NCBI RefSeq assembly: GCF_900094585.1
Contig: NZ_FMAG01000006.1
Span: 124,001 to 188,000, forward strand
From: Martinezella multihospitum
GTDB taxonomy: Bacteria > Pseudomonadota > Alphaproteobacteria > Rhizobiales > Rhizobiaceae
Direction of reading: 5' to 3'
DNA: 64,000 nucleotides
Part shown: one piece after another, positions 16,074 to 25,620 of the stretch
How the letters are laid out: each line of letters starts with the position of its first letter
Position numbering within the stretch: position 1 is the first letter of the stretch
The notes under the pieces: generated by a model
Database searches by the model: none
Told to the model about the DNA's origin: nothing
Seen by the model: only the letters and a program-made list of their open reading frames with translations
Position numbers and translations under genes: made by a program

Positions 16074-16871
16074 ATGTCGTCGATAAACTCCGTCAACGAA
16101 AAGCAATATGCGGACAGCAAGAAGCTCGCCGCACGCGCACGCCTCAACAGCGAATATATGATTGCCGAAATCGGCTGGTTTCCATGGGTGGCGCGGCAGC
16201 TTCCGTTGAAATCCGGCGATCGCATTCTTGATATCGGCTGCGGCCCCGGCTGGTTCTGGGCGGCAACGGCGGCGTCACTGCCGGAAAATCTCGACCTGAC
16301 TCTTGCCGATCTTTCTCCGGGCATGGTTCAGGAAGCCATCGAGCGATGCAAGACATTGCCGCTTGGCAGCCTCGCCGGCGAGCGCGCCGATGCTGCTTCG
16401 CTGCCCTTTACGGACGGCTCCTTCGATGGTGTCATTGCGATGCATATGTTCTATCACCTGCCGGACCCGTTCAAGGCCATCGCGGAAATGCATCGTGTAC
16501 TCAAACCCGGTGGCTTCCTTGCCGTGACGACGAATGGTGCCGGCAACATGCGCAAGATATACGAGCTGACCACCGTATTCGGCAGCCCGCCTTACGACCC
16601 TGCCGGCGCGGCCTTCGGCTATGATACCGCCGAGCGACTGATGCAGACCCAGTTTGGAAATGTCAGGATGACCGAACATCCGGCCCGCCTGCGCGTGACG
16701 GAGCCGGAAGACGTGTACCTCGCCCTCACTTCCTATCCTCCCGGCGACGGGGCCGACGAGGCGCAGCTTGCCGAATTTCGCAAGACGATCGCCGAAGCGT
16801 TCGAGGCTGGCAACGGCGTGCTTGAGACCGAGAAGGAAACAGGGCTATTCATTAGCCGCGAGGAGAGCTGA
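16074..16871 (+). CDS. Class I SAM-dependent methyltransferase
   Basis: A 265-residue methyltransferase of the Methyltransf_11 type. The SAM-binding motif I is ILDIGCGPGWFWAA near residues 46-59, followed by LTLADLSPGM (motif post-I), ERADAASLPFTDGSFDGVIA (motif II), and MHRVLKPGGFLAVTTN (motif III). The substrate cannot be read from the sequence. It stands alone, 126 bases after ubiA and converging on mfd with 12 bases between stop codons. A role in quinone methylation is possible but not supported beyond proximity. Confidence 0.87.
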   Translation: MSSINSVNEKQYADSKKLAARARLNSEYMIAEIGWFPWVARQLPLKSGDRILDIGCGPGWFWAATAASLPENLDLTLADLSPGMVQEAIERCKTLPLGSLAGERADAASLPFTDGSFDGVIAMHMFYHLPDPFKAIAEMHRVLKPGGFLAVTTNGAGNMRKIYELTTVFGSPPYDPAGAAFGYDTAERLMQTQFGNVRMTEHPARLRVTEPEDVYLALTSYPPGDGADEAQLAEFRKTIAEAFEAGNGVLETEKETGLFISREES

Positions 16872-16883
16872 GAGTTCGCCCCA

Positions 16884-19800
16884 CTATTTCGCCAACTCCG
16901 CCAGTTGCGTCATGACCACAGCCGCCCCCTGCAGCCGCTTTTCCGGCGTCGGCAGGTCGCGGGTCAGGAACACGCTCTGGTCGGGGCGGATCTTTGCCAT
17001 CGTGCCCTGCTTGGCGATGTAGCCGACGAGGTTGGCCGGATTCGGAAATTCCTTGTTGCGGAACTGCACGACGACACCCTTCGGGCCGGCGTCCAGCTTC
17101 TCGACATTGGCGACGCGGCAGAGCGACTTGATGTAGACGATCTTGAGCAGGTGCTGAACCTCGATCGGCAAGGGACCGAAGCGGTCGATCATTTCGGCGC
17201 CGAAACCATCGATTTCCTTGAGTTCGGTGATCTCACCGAGGCGGCGATAGAGAGCCATGCGCAGATGCAAATCGGGCACGTAATCGTCGGGGATCATCAC
17301 CGGCGTGCCGACGGAGATCTGCGGCGACCAGCCGGTATCCTGGATCTCGTCGACGCCCTTGACCTCGGCGACAGCCTCTTCGAGCATCTGCTGGTAAAGC
17401 TCGAAGCCGACCTCCTTGATATGGCCGGACTGCTCCTCGCCGAGCAGATTGCCGGCGCCGCGGATATCGAGATCGTGGCTGGCAAGCTGGAAGCCGGCGC
17501 CGAGCGTATCGAGCGACTGCAGCACCTTGAGCCGGCGCTCCGCCGTCGTCGTCAGCACCTTGTTGACGGGCAGCGTGAAGAGCGCGAAGGCGCGGACCTT
17601 GGAGCGGCCGACACGGCCGCGCAGCTGATAAAGCTGGGCAAGGCCGAACATATCGGCGCGATGGACAATCAAGGTGTTGGCCGTCGGCACATCGAGGCCG
17701 GATTCGACGATGGTGGTGGAGAGCAGCACGTCATAACGGCCTTCGTAGAAGGCGTTCATGATGTCTTCCAGCTCGCCGGCCGGCATCTGACCATGCGCGA
17801 CCGCCACCTTCAGCTCCGGCACATCAGACTGCAGGAAGGCGTGGATGTCGGCGAGATCGGCGAGACGCGGACAGACATAGAAGCTCTGGCCGCCACGATA
17901 ATGCTCGCGCATCAGCGTTTCGCGGATCACGAGCGAATCGAAGGGCGAAATGAAGGTGCGCACGGCCATGCGGTCGACCGGCGGCGTTGTGATGAGCGAC
18001 AGTTCGCGCACGCCGGTCATGGCAAGCTGCAGTGTGCGCGGGATGGGCGTCGCCGATAGCGTCAGCACATGCACGTCGCTCTTCAGCTCCTTCAGGCGTT
18101 CCTTGTGCTTCACGCCGAAATGCTGCTCCTCGTCGATGACGAGCAGGCCAAGATTGGCGAATTTAATGCCGGCGCCGAGGAGCGCATGCGTGCCGACGAC
18201 GATATCGGTCTTACCCTCGGACACTTCCTTCTTGGTGAGCGCCAGATCCTTGGCGCCGACCAGACGGGACGCCTGTTGTATTCGGATCGGCAAGCCGCGA
18301 AAGCGCTCGGAAAAGGTCTTGAAATGCTGCCGTGAAAGCAAGGTCGTCGGTACGACCACCGCCACCTGCACGCCGTTCATGGCAGCGACGAAGGCGGCGC
18401 GGAGCGCCACTTCCGTCTTGCCGAAGCCGACGTCGCCGCACACGAGACGGTCCATCGGCCGACCGGCGCCGAGATCCTCGCGTACCGCCTCGATGGCGTT
18501 CATCTGGTCGTCGGTTTCGTCATAGGGAAAGCGCGCAGCAAACTCGTCATAGAGGCCATCCGGCGTGCTGAGTACCGGCGCATGGCGCGTCAAGCGCTCG
18601 GCCGCGACGCGGATCAAGTCACCAGCGATATCCAGAAGGCGCTTCTTGAGCTTGGCCTTGCGCATCTGCCAGGCGCCGCCGCCGAGCTTGTCGAGCTGCG
18701 CCTCGGTGCCCTCGCCGCCAAAGCGCGAGAGCAAATCAATGTTTTCGACCGGCAGGAACAGCTTGGCGTCATCGGCATAGCGCAACTCAAGGCAGGCATG
18801 CGGCGCGCCGGCAGCTTCGATGGTCCTGAGGCCAACGAAACGACCGATGCCGTGCTCGGCATGAACGACGATCGAACCTTCGTCGAGGCCGGCCACTTCC
18901 GAAATGAAATCGGCGGCACGCTTGCGGCGCTTGGCGCGGCGCACCATGCGGTCGCCAAGAATATCCTGTTCGCCGATGACGATGAGATCGCCGGCCTCGA
19001 AACCCGCTTCCAGGCTGAGAACGGCAGCAGCCGCCTCGCCTTTCGCCAGACTGCCGAGATCCTTGAAGGCCTCGATCGTCTTGACGCGTGCCAGCCCGTG
19101 TTCGGAGAGCACCTGCAGCAGGCGATCGAGCGAGCCTTCGGTCCAGGCCGAAATCAGCACCTTGCCGCCCGCCGCCCGCTTGTCGGCGATATGCTTGACG
19201 ACCGCATCGAAGACGTTGACGCGCTCGCTGTCGGCGCTATCGGTGGCGGAGCGTGCCCAGCGCGGTCCCTGGCGGGCGTCGAGGCTGACGACACGGCGTG
19301 CCTCGCCCTCGTGCTCGTTGAAGGGCGAGATACGAATGGCGCCGAAGGCATCGAGCGCGTTGCCGAAAGCCTTGCCATCAAGATAGAGCTGGCCGGGCGT
19401 GACCGGCTTATAGGGCGTGCCCTGCGCCATCTGCCCCTTGGCCTGCTGACCGGAATTCAGGCGGGCATCGTAATAGTCGAAGACGAGCTTGGAGCGTTCC
19501 TCGGCCGCCTCGCGCACGGTGTGATCCGTCACCAGCCGGAAGCCCTTGAGATAGTCGAAAACTGTCTCCAGCTTCTCGTAGAAGAGCGGCAGCCAATGTT
19601 CCATGCCGGCATAGCGGCGCCCCTCGGATACCGCCAGATAGAGCGCGTCGTCGCGCGTGGCCGCGCCGAAGGCAGAGAGATAATTCTTGCGGAAACGGCT
19701 GATCGTATCCGGCGTCAGCGTCACCTCGCTCATCGGATTGAGATCGAGCGAGCGTACCTGCCCCGTCGTGCGCTGGCTGGCCGGATCGAAGCTGCGGATG

Positions 19801-20384
19801 CTTTCCAGCGTATCGCCGAAGAAATCCAGGCGCACCGGCTCTTCCGTGCCGGGAACGAAGACATCGAGAATGCCGCCGCGCACGGCATATTCGCCGACCT
19901 CGCGCACGGTCGCCACGCGCTCGAAGCCGTTGCGCTCGAGGCGGGCCGCGATATCGTCCATCCGGACCTGGTTGCCGGGACGTGCCGAGAAAGCCAGGCT
20001 CTCGATGATATCCTGCGGGGCGACCTTCTGCAGCATGGCGTTGACGGTCACCAGCACGATCGCCGCATGCGGCTTGCGATGATGCGCGATCAGGCCGGAC
20101 AAGGCGGCCAGGCGCCGGGCCGAGGTGTCGGAGCTCGGGGAAACTCGGTCGTAGGGAAGGCAATCCCAGGCCGGCAGAGTAAGCACTGGAATTTCAGGCG
20201 CGATGAAGCCGAGCATCTGTTCGACATCGGCCATGTGCTGACCGTCGGACATGACATAGGCAACCGGCTGGCCGGCCTTTGCCATTTCGGCAATCAGGAA
20301 TGGCTCCATGCCGGCGGGAACATGACCAACCGTCATCGGCTCACTTGCGGCGAGCAGCTTCTTCGCGTCGAAACCGGGGATCAT
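16884..20384 (-). CDS. mfd: Transcription-repair coupling factor
   Basis: Mfd removes RNA polymerase stalled at DNA damage and recruits UvrA. The 1166-residue product has the UvrB-like N-terminal module, then the RNA polymerase interaction and translocase parts. The ATPase core shows Walker A GDVGFGKTEVALRAAF near residue 650, the DEEQ box (VIDEEQHFGVKHKE), SATPIPRTLQLAMTG, and the RGRVGRS helicase motif VI, followed by the TRG and C-terminal inhibitory domain. Start MIPGFDAKKLL overlaps the sdhE stop by four bases (ATGA), so the two are translationally coupled. Confidence 0.97.
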   Translation of the reverse strand: MIPGFDAKKLLAASEPMTVGHVPAGMEPFLIAEMAKAGQPVAYVMSDGQHMADVEQMLGFIAPEIPVLTLPAWDCLPYDRVSPSSDTSARRLAALSGLIAHHRKPHAAIVLVTVNAMLQKVAPQDIIESLAFSARPGNQVRMDDIAARLERNGFERVATVREVGEYAVRGGILDVFVPGTEEPVRLDFFGDTLESIRSFDPASQRTTGQVRSLDLNPMSEVTLTPDTISRFRKNYLSAFGAATRDDALYLAVSEGRRYAGMEHWLPLFYEKLETVFDYLKGFRLVTDHTVREAAEERSKLVFDYYDARLNSGQQAKGQMAQGTPYKPVTPGQLYLDGKAFGNALDAFGAIRISPFNEHEGEARRVVSLDARQGPRWARSATDSADSERVNVFDAVVKHIADKRAAGGKVLISAWTEGSLDRLLQVLSEHGLARVKTIEAFKDLGSLAKGEAAAAVLSLEAGFEAGDLIVIGEQDILGDRMVRRAKRRKRAADFISEVAGLDEGSIVVHAEHGIGRFVGLRTIEAAGAPHACLELRYADDAKLFLPVENIDLLSRFGGEGTEAQLDKLGGGAWQMRKAKLKKRLLDIAGDLIRVAAERLTRHAPVLSTPDGLYDEFAARFPYDETDDQMNAIEAVREDLGAGRPMDRLVCGDVGFGKTEVALRAAFVAAMNGVQVAVVVPTTLLSRQHFKTFSERFRGLPIRIQQASRLVGAKDLALTKKEVSEGKTDIVVGTHALLGAGIKFANLGLLVIDEEQHFGVKHKERLKELKSDVHVLTLSATPIPRTLQLAMTGVRELSLITTPPVDRMAVRTFISPFDSLVIRETLMREHYRGGQSFYVCPRLADLADIHAFLQSDVPELKVAVAHGQMPAGELEDIMNAFYEGRYDVLLSTTIVESGLDVPTANTLIVHRADMFGLAQLYQLRGRVGRSKVRAFALFTLPVNKVLTTTAERRLKVLQSLDTLGAGFQLASHDLDIRGAGNLLGEEQSGHIKEVGFELYQQMLEEAVAEVKGVDEIQDTGWSPQISVGTPVMIPDDYVPDLHLRMALYRRLGEITELKEIDGFGAEMIDRFGPLPIEVQHLLKIVYIKSLCRVANVEKLDAGPKGVVVQFRNKEFPNPANLVGYIAKQGTMAKIRPDQSVFLTRDLPTPEKRLQGAAVVMTQLAELAK

Positions 20385-20695
20385 TTCGTTAATCCGAACC
20401 TTTCGGCGATCTCTTCGAAATCGGGCTTGTAGGATGCCAGCCGCTCAAAGAGCGGCGTCTGCAGGTGCTGCGGCGTCGGTTCACTACCGAGGATCCATTT
20501 AAGAAGATCGTTGTCCTCTTCGGCCATGATGCGTTCCAGCTCATCAAGATCGGCTTCAGCGAGGTCCGGCAACTCGTTATCGGCAAACTGGCCGAAAACC
20601 AGATCCATCTCGCGGATGCCGCGATGCCAGCAACGGAAAAGGACGCGCCGACGGCGAGGATCGAGATCGGCACTGCTGAGGGTCAGCCCAGTCAT
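20381..20695 (-). CDS. sdhE: Succinate dehydrogenase assembly factor (FAD assembly) SdhE
   Basis: A 104-residue SdhE/SDHAF2 (DUF339) protein, which promotes covalent flavinylation of succinate dehydrogenase subunit A in the cytoplasm. The key flavinylation motif is the conserved RGIREMD segment (FRCWHRGIREMDLVFGQFAD). ATG 20695 is chosen over a GTG three codons upstream because AAGGTG precedes it. It overlaps mfd by four bases, a frequent arrangement in rhizobia that says little about function. Confidence 0.9.
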   Translation of the reverse strand: MTGLTLSSADLDPRRRRVLFRCWHRGIREMDLVFGQFADNELPDLAEADLDELERIMAEEDNDLLKWILGSEPTPQHLQTPLFERLASYKPDFEEIAERFGLTK

Positions 20696-20868
20696 CAAAA
20701 ACACCTTTATGTTGATGCGTCTCTATAAAACCAGCGCTCAAAGGTGGGAACCGGTTTTTCAGAAAAAAGCACCTGCGATGCAATTTTCCGGGGAGTGTTG
20801 ACCTCAAAGAGATCGAGTTCTTCGCTGCCCCTTGCCAAATGCGCCCTGCCCGTCGCATTTTGCCGGCC

Positions 20869-22974
20869 ATGCGTCCCGCTATCCTCGACCCGCTGTTTGC
20901 CTCCATCTCCTCGCTATCAGGCGTCGGGCCGAAGGTATCCGAGCTGCTGGTGAAGCTGCTGGATCGGGAAACCATCGACGATTGCCGCGTCATCGACCTG
21001 ATTTTCCACGCGCCGCATTCGATCATCGACCGGCGCGAACAGCCGGGCATCGCCCGAGCACCGCAGGGCGCCATCGTCACCATCACCGGCCGCGTCGACC
21101 GGCATCAGCCACCGCCCAATGCGCGCAGCAACGTGCCCTATCGTGTCTACTTGCATGACGAGACTGGAGAACTGGCACTGGTCTTCTTCCGGGGCAAGGC
21201 GCAATGGCTGGAAAAACAGCTACCGATCGACGAGACCGTAACCGTCAGCGGCAAGGTCGACTGGTTCAACGGCCGGCCGTCGATGGTGCATCCGGATTAC
21301 ATCATGCGCGAGAGCGAGGCCGAGAACCTGCCTCTGGTCGAGCCGGTCTATCCACTGACCGCCGGCCTCACGCCGAAATTCCTGCGCAAGACCATCGAGG
21401 CGGCGCTGCCGCGCATTCCGCAACTGCCCGAATGGGACGACCTTGCGCTTACCCAGAAGCAGGGCTTTCCATCGATCTCCGATGCCTTCCACATGCTGCA
21501 TGCGCCGAGAGATGCGGCCGATATCGATCCGCAATCTCCCGCACGCCGACGGCTTGCCTATGACGAATTCCTTGCGGGTCAATTGTCGCTTTCCCTCGTG
21601 CGCCAGAGGCTGCGCAAGGTTGCGGGACAGCCGGTGCATGCGACGGGAGAAATCAGCCACAAAATACTGGAATCTCTACCCTTCTCGATGACGAACAGTC
21701 AGCGCGACGCGGTGGCTGATATTCTGAAAGACATGGCGGGCACCGAACGCATGCTCCGGTTGCTGCAGGGTGATGTCGGCGCGGGAAAGACGCTTGTGGC
21801 GCTGATGGCGATTGCTGCTGTGATCGAAAGCGGTGGTCAGGCCGTGCTGATGGCACCGACCGAAATCCTTGCTCGCCAGCATCATGCGACAATCTCGAAA
21901 TTCGCAGCGAATGCAAATCTTTCCGTCGAAGTCCTCACGGGTCGCACGAAGGGACGCGAACGCGATGCGATCCTTGAACGTATCGCCTCCGGCGAGGCGC
22001 AGATCATCATCGGCACCCACGCTCTGTTCCAGGATAGCGTCGCCTATGCCAACCTCATGCTTGCCGTAGTCGACGAGCAGCATCGCTTCGGCGTTCACCA
22101 ACGTTTGCGCCTGACCGCCAAGGGCATCTCTCCGCATATGCTTGTCATGACCGCGACGCCGATCCCGCGGACGCTGGTGCTGGCCGCGTTTGGCGATATG
22201 GACGTTTCCAAGCTCACCGAGAAGCCGGCTGGGCGCAAGCCGATCCAGACGATCACCATCCCGAACGAGCGAACCGGCGATATCGTCACCCGCCTGAAAA
22301 GTGCGCTAGCGGAAGGCAAAAAAGCCTATTGGATATGCCCGCTTGTGGAAGAATCCGAAGAATCCGATTTAATGTCGGTCGAAGAGCGGCATGAGACGCT
22401 GACCAAGGCACTCGGCCCCGGCATTGGGCTCATCCATGGCCGGATGAGCGGCCCGGAAAAAGACGCCGTGATGATGGCCTTCAAGAATGGCGAAATCCGC
22501 CTGCTGGTCGCCACGACGGTTGTCGAAGTGGGTGTCGACGTGCCCGACGCGACCATCATGGTCATCGAACATGCGGAGCGGTTCGGCCTGGCGCAGCTGC
22601 ACCAGCTGCGCGGCCGCGTCGGACGCGGCGATGAGGCCTCGACCTGCATCCTGCTCTACAAGGGACCGCTCGGCGAAACCGGACACGCCCGGCTTTCGAT
22701 CATGCGCGAGACGGAAGACGGCTTCCGTATTGCCGAGGAGGATCTGAAGCTACGTGGCGAAGGCGAGCTTCTCGGCACGCGCCAGTCCGGCACGCCGGGC
22801 TTCCGCATCGCCAGCCTGGAAGCCCATGCCGATCTTCTGGAAATCGCCCGCAAGGATGCCGCCTACCTTATCGAGCGCGATCCGGAGCTGACCGGCGAGC
22901 GCGGCATGGCAGTACGCACCCTGCTCTACCTTTTCCGCCGCGACGAGGCGATCCGGTTCCTGCGAGCGGGATGA
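20869..22974 (+). CDS. recG: ATP-dependent DNA helicase RecG
   Basis: RecG regresses stalled forks and processes branched DNA. The 701-residue product has the N-terminal wedge (OB-fold) domain with LSGVGPKVSELLVKLL, then the helicase core: Walker A GDVGAGKTLVALMAI, the VVDEQHRFGVHQR box, TATPIPRTLVL, and motif VI QLRGRVGRG. I use ATG 20869 (MRPAILDPLFASI); the frame is open ten codons upstream but that segment is not family-like. It diverges from sdhE-mfd and ends at a hairpin shared with the phytase-like gene. Confidence 0.95.
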   Translation: MRPAILDPLFASISSLSGVGPKVSELLVKLLDRETIDDCRVIDLIFHAPHSIIDRREQPGIARAPQGAIVTITGRVDRHQPPPNARSNVPYRVYLHDETGELALVFFRGKAQWLEKQLPIDETVTVSGKVDWFNGRPSMVHPDYIMRESEAENLPLVEPVYPLTAGLTPKFLRKTIEAALPRIPQLPEWDDLALTQKQGFPSISDAFHMLHAPRDAADIDPQSPARRRLAYDEFLAGQLSLSLVRQRLRKVAGQPVHATGEISHKILESLPFSMTNSQRDAVADILKDMAGTERMLRLLQGDVGAGKTLVALMAIAAVIESGGQAVLMAPTEILARQHHATISKFAANANLSVEVLTGRTKGRERDAILERIASGEAQIIIGTHALFQDSVAYANLMLAVVDEQHRFGVHQRLRLTAKGISPHMLVMTATPIPRTLVLAAFGDMDVSKLTEKPAGRKPIQTITIPNERTGDIVTRLKSALAEGKKAYWICPLVEESEESDLMSVEERHETLTKALGPGIGLIHGRMSGPEKDAVMMAFKNGEIRLLVATTVVEVGVDVPDATIMVIEHAERFGLAQLHQLRGRVGRGDEASTCILLYKGPLGETGHARLSIMRETEDGFRIAEEDLKLRGEGELLGTRQSGTPGFRIASLEAHADLLEIARKDAAYLIERDPELTGERGMAVRTLLYLFRRDEAIRFLRAG

Positions 22975-22976
22975 GC

Positions 22977-23003
22977 GGATGGACGCGTTAGCCGCGTCCA
23001 TCC
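22977..23003. terminator. Hairpin terminator between recG and the phytase-like gene
   Basis: GGATGGACGCG and CGCGTCCATCC form an 11-bp perfect stem around a five-base loop, three bases after the recG stop and followed by CTTT. It lies between converging genes. Confidence 0.75.
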
Positions 23004-23016
23004 CTTTCTCACAACA

Positions 23017-24513
23017 TTACTTGGCAGCGAGGCCTGGAATGGTGACCTGAAATACCTGGAACATGGTGTCGACATCGCCACCGCCATCGCCCTTGTAGGC
23101 GGCGCCGACCTGAAAACCATCCTGGGTCAGGAAGTCGTTGTCGTTGGCAACGAACAGGAAGTAATCGTCCGGCAGCTTCGGATCCTGAACGCTGACGAGC
23201 GACATGGCCTCCCATTTTTCCGAGAGATTGTTGCGGTCGTTCGGTGCGCCGTTATGCAGGTCGAAACGGGCCAGATCGGCATCATTATTGATGTCGATGA
23301 ACTGGCTGACTGCTGCCGGCTTCACGGATGAATCGAGAACGCCCTTGGGAGCGACCGCCGTATCGGCGTCGAACTTGCTGCCGGCGATGTCGGTCGCAGC
23401 GGACACGTCGACGGCGACGATGCTGCGGTAAAGCGACTTGTCGCCCTTTTGGCCGTAGCCATTGTTGCTGTCGCGGGCCAGCATCAGAAAGCTCGTCGGC
23501 GAGAGAGCATAGATCTCGCTCTGCGCCGCAACGGCCGTCTTGCCCTTATCATTGGTGAAGACCGGCAGCGGCACGACATATTCGTGCACCAGCTTCAGAT
23601 TTGACGGATCGGCGGCATCATAGACCAGCGCGCGGGTATTCTGGCGGGTGGAACTGGAGTCGCCACCATCCTGGCGCGTTGCGGACTGCAGCACGGCGAT
23701 CAGGAACTTGCCATCCGGCGTCAGCGACATGCCTTCCAGGCCCTGGTTGTTCTGGCGGCCGCTGGTCGGATCCTTCGGATCCGGAGCGGATTCACCGGGA
23801 GCGGGGTTGTTGGAAGCGAAGTTGACCACGCCATTGCGCATCGGCAGCAAGGCCGCCGGCGGAGGGGTGGCGGACATCATGCGGCCATCGGCAGCGAAGC
23901 GGTAGATATAGGGGCCGTACTCGTCGCCGATGAACATCGTACCGTCGGGCAGTCGTGCGATCGCTTCCGTATCGAGCGAGATCTTGCCGTTCGGCGCCTC
24001 GGGCAGGAGCGGCATCGCGCCTGCCGCCTTGCGGGTGCCATTGGCCGGATCGAGACCGGTCGTGTCGGCGCCCTTATCGTCCTTCAGAAGCGTTGTCTCG
24101 ACGAGCTTGGCGTCGACGCCAGACTGCTCCTTGCCAGCCGCCGGGGTGGCACCCAGAGCGACGGGGGTCAGCGTGACTTCAATCGTATTCAGACGTGGGC
24201 GATAATCGGTCGTGCCGACGGCATTGTAGCCGCGATCCGGCAGCAGCCACAACGAACCCTTGTAGGTGCCATCGGCATTGCGGACCCAGCTCTTGGTGTC
24301 GATGGACATGCCCGAACCGGAACCGAAGGTTTCGCCGAACTTGTCGCGCAGATTGGCGGGGATGCGACCGACGGCGACGCGGCCCTTGTTGACGAGCGTC
24401 ACGCCTTCAACCGTTACAGAACTATCCGCCAGTGCCACCATAGGGGCCGCGAAAACAAATGTGGCCAATGCCGCCGACAACAGCGGCAGGTTCTTCGAAC
24501 GCGTATATCTCAA
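23017..24513 (-). CDS. Exported phytase-like esterase family protein
   Basis: A 498-residue secreted protein of the esterase-like (phytase-like beta-propeller) family. The N-terminal signal peptide is YTRSKNLPLLSAALATFVFA followed by APMVALADS. Family segments are GSGSGMSIDTKSW, LWLLPDRGYNAVGTTDYRPR, FIGDEYGPYIYRF, and NQGLEGMSLTPDGKFL, with GEYGP-type acidic residues that bind metal in phytases. The start is TTG 24513: AGGAGG lies eight bases upstream, and the longer open frame has no such site. Phytate or another phosphate ester is a possible substrate but the family is poorly characterised. Confidence 0.82.
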   Translation of the reverse strand: MRYTRSKNLPLLSAALATFVFAAPMVALADSSVTVEGVTLVNKGRVAVGRIPANLRDKFGETFGSGSGMSIDTKSWVRNADGTYKGSLWLLPDRGYNAVGTTDYRPRLNTIEVTLTPVALGATPAAGKEQSGVDAKLVETTLLKDDKGADTTGLDPANGTRKAAGAMPLLPEAPNGKISLDTEAIARLPDGTMFIGDEYGPYIYRFAADGRMMSATPPPAALLPMRNGVVNFASNNPAPGESAPDPKDPTSGRQNNQGLEGMSLTPDGKFLIAVLQSATRQDGGDSSSTRQNTRALVYDAADPSNLKLVHEYVVPLPVFTNDKGKTAVAAQSEIYALSPTSFLMLARDSNNGYGQKGDKSLYRSIVAVDVSAATDIAGSKFDADTAVAPKGVLDSSVKPAAVSQFIDINNDADLARFDLHNGAPNDRNNLSEKWEAMSLVSVQDPKLPDDYFLFVANDNDFLTQDGFQVGAAYKGDGGGDVDTMFQVFQVTIPGLAAK

Positions 24514-24744
24514 GACAATATCCTCCTGATGAAAACCTTTGTGGAGACAACGGCATCCATCTCCGGCTGGCCTGTCAGGCCGCGTTGAAGAATCGCAGCC
24601 CGGCGCCGGCGCGCCGAACATTCGATGCTGAGATACATGCGATTATCTGTCCCCAACGACGATCTAAGGCGTCAATATGATAGGGGCATGACAGTTCGCG
24701 TAACACGCGAGGATATCAATCCAACTACAGGAATGGGAGTAGTT

Positions 24745-25443
24745 CTAGGTCAGCGACTTCATGGGAACAGGCTGCCGCAGCTCCTTGGTCGCGATCAGTT
24801 CCTTGTAATCAGGCGCCACGAGGCCGCCCGAGATCAGCAGCTTGGCGCCATCCTCCGGGCTCATATCGAGCACGGTGATCTTTTCGCGCGGAACGAAAAC
24901 GAGAAAGCCCGCCGTCGGTACAGGCGTCGGCGGCAGGAACACCGCCACCATGTCCTGGCCCATGGCATTGAATTTCGAGGCGATCTCGCCCTTGGCATCC
25001 GTCGATATGAACACCATGGACCAGAGGCCGGGGCTCGGATATTCGATCAGCCCGACCTTCTTGAACGAGGTGCCCTGCTCCTTCAGTACGGTTTCGAAGA
25101 TCTGCTTGACACTCTTGTAAATGGTTCGAACCAGCGGCACGCGATTGACGATCGACTCGCCGAAACGGACGATGCTTTGGCCGATCAGGTTTTTGGCCAG
25201 GAAGCCGACGAGCGTGATGAAGATCATCGCGATCACCAGGCCGGTGCCGGGGACGGCGAAATTCAGGTAGCTCTCGGGATCATAGCGTGCAGGGATATAG
25301 GGGCGCACCCAGCTATCGGCCCAGTGGACCACCGACCAGGTAAGCCAGAGGGTAATGGCGATCGGAGCGCAGATGATCAGGCCGGCCAGGAAATTGTTTC
25401 TGATCCGCGTGGTTACGGACATTTTGATGAGTTTTTCAGTCAT
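24745..25443 (-). CDS. DUF502 membrane protein
   Basis: A 232-residue DUF502 protein. Two hydrophobic segments near the N-terminus (FLAGLIICAPIAITLWLTW, then GLVIAMIFITLVGFLAKNLI) anchor it in the inner membrane. They are followed by the conserved VRTIYKSVKQIFETVL, GLWSMVFIST and FLPPTPVPTAGFLVFVP segments. Its function is unknown. ATG 25443 is preferred, but ATG 25422 (MSVTTRIRNN) is equally possible. It lies 177 bases downstream of glmS on the same strand. Confidence 0.85.
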   Translation of the reverse strand: MTEKLIKMSVTTRIRNNFLAGLIICAPIAITLWLTWSVVHWADSWVRPYIPARYDPESYLNFAVPGTGLVIAMIFITLVGFLAKNLIGQSIVRFGESIVNRVPLVRTIYKSVKQIFETVLKEQGTSFKKVGLIEYPSPGLWSMVFISTDAKGEIASKFNAMGQDMVAVFLPPTPVPTAGFLVFVPREKITVLDMSPEDGAKLLISGGLVAPDYKELIATKELRQPVPMKSLT

Positions 25444-25620
25444 TCGCCGCTCGAAAACTCCGTTTCGCCGCCTACCGCTACCCGGCAAATCCTCCCCACC
25501 ATCTCTGTATAAGAATCGTGCCAGAAATCAGCGCGGCATACAACCCGCCAGCCGCTTCTGCGAGCCGAACAAACGCCCGGCTCACGACGACGTGACAGCA
25601 AATGCGGGACGGAAGTTGTC

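Noticed and set aside
18582..20432. Open frame of 616 codons antisense to mfd
   Set aside because: Mfd on the other strand has all its motifs; the antisense product has no recognisable domain.
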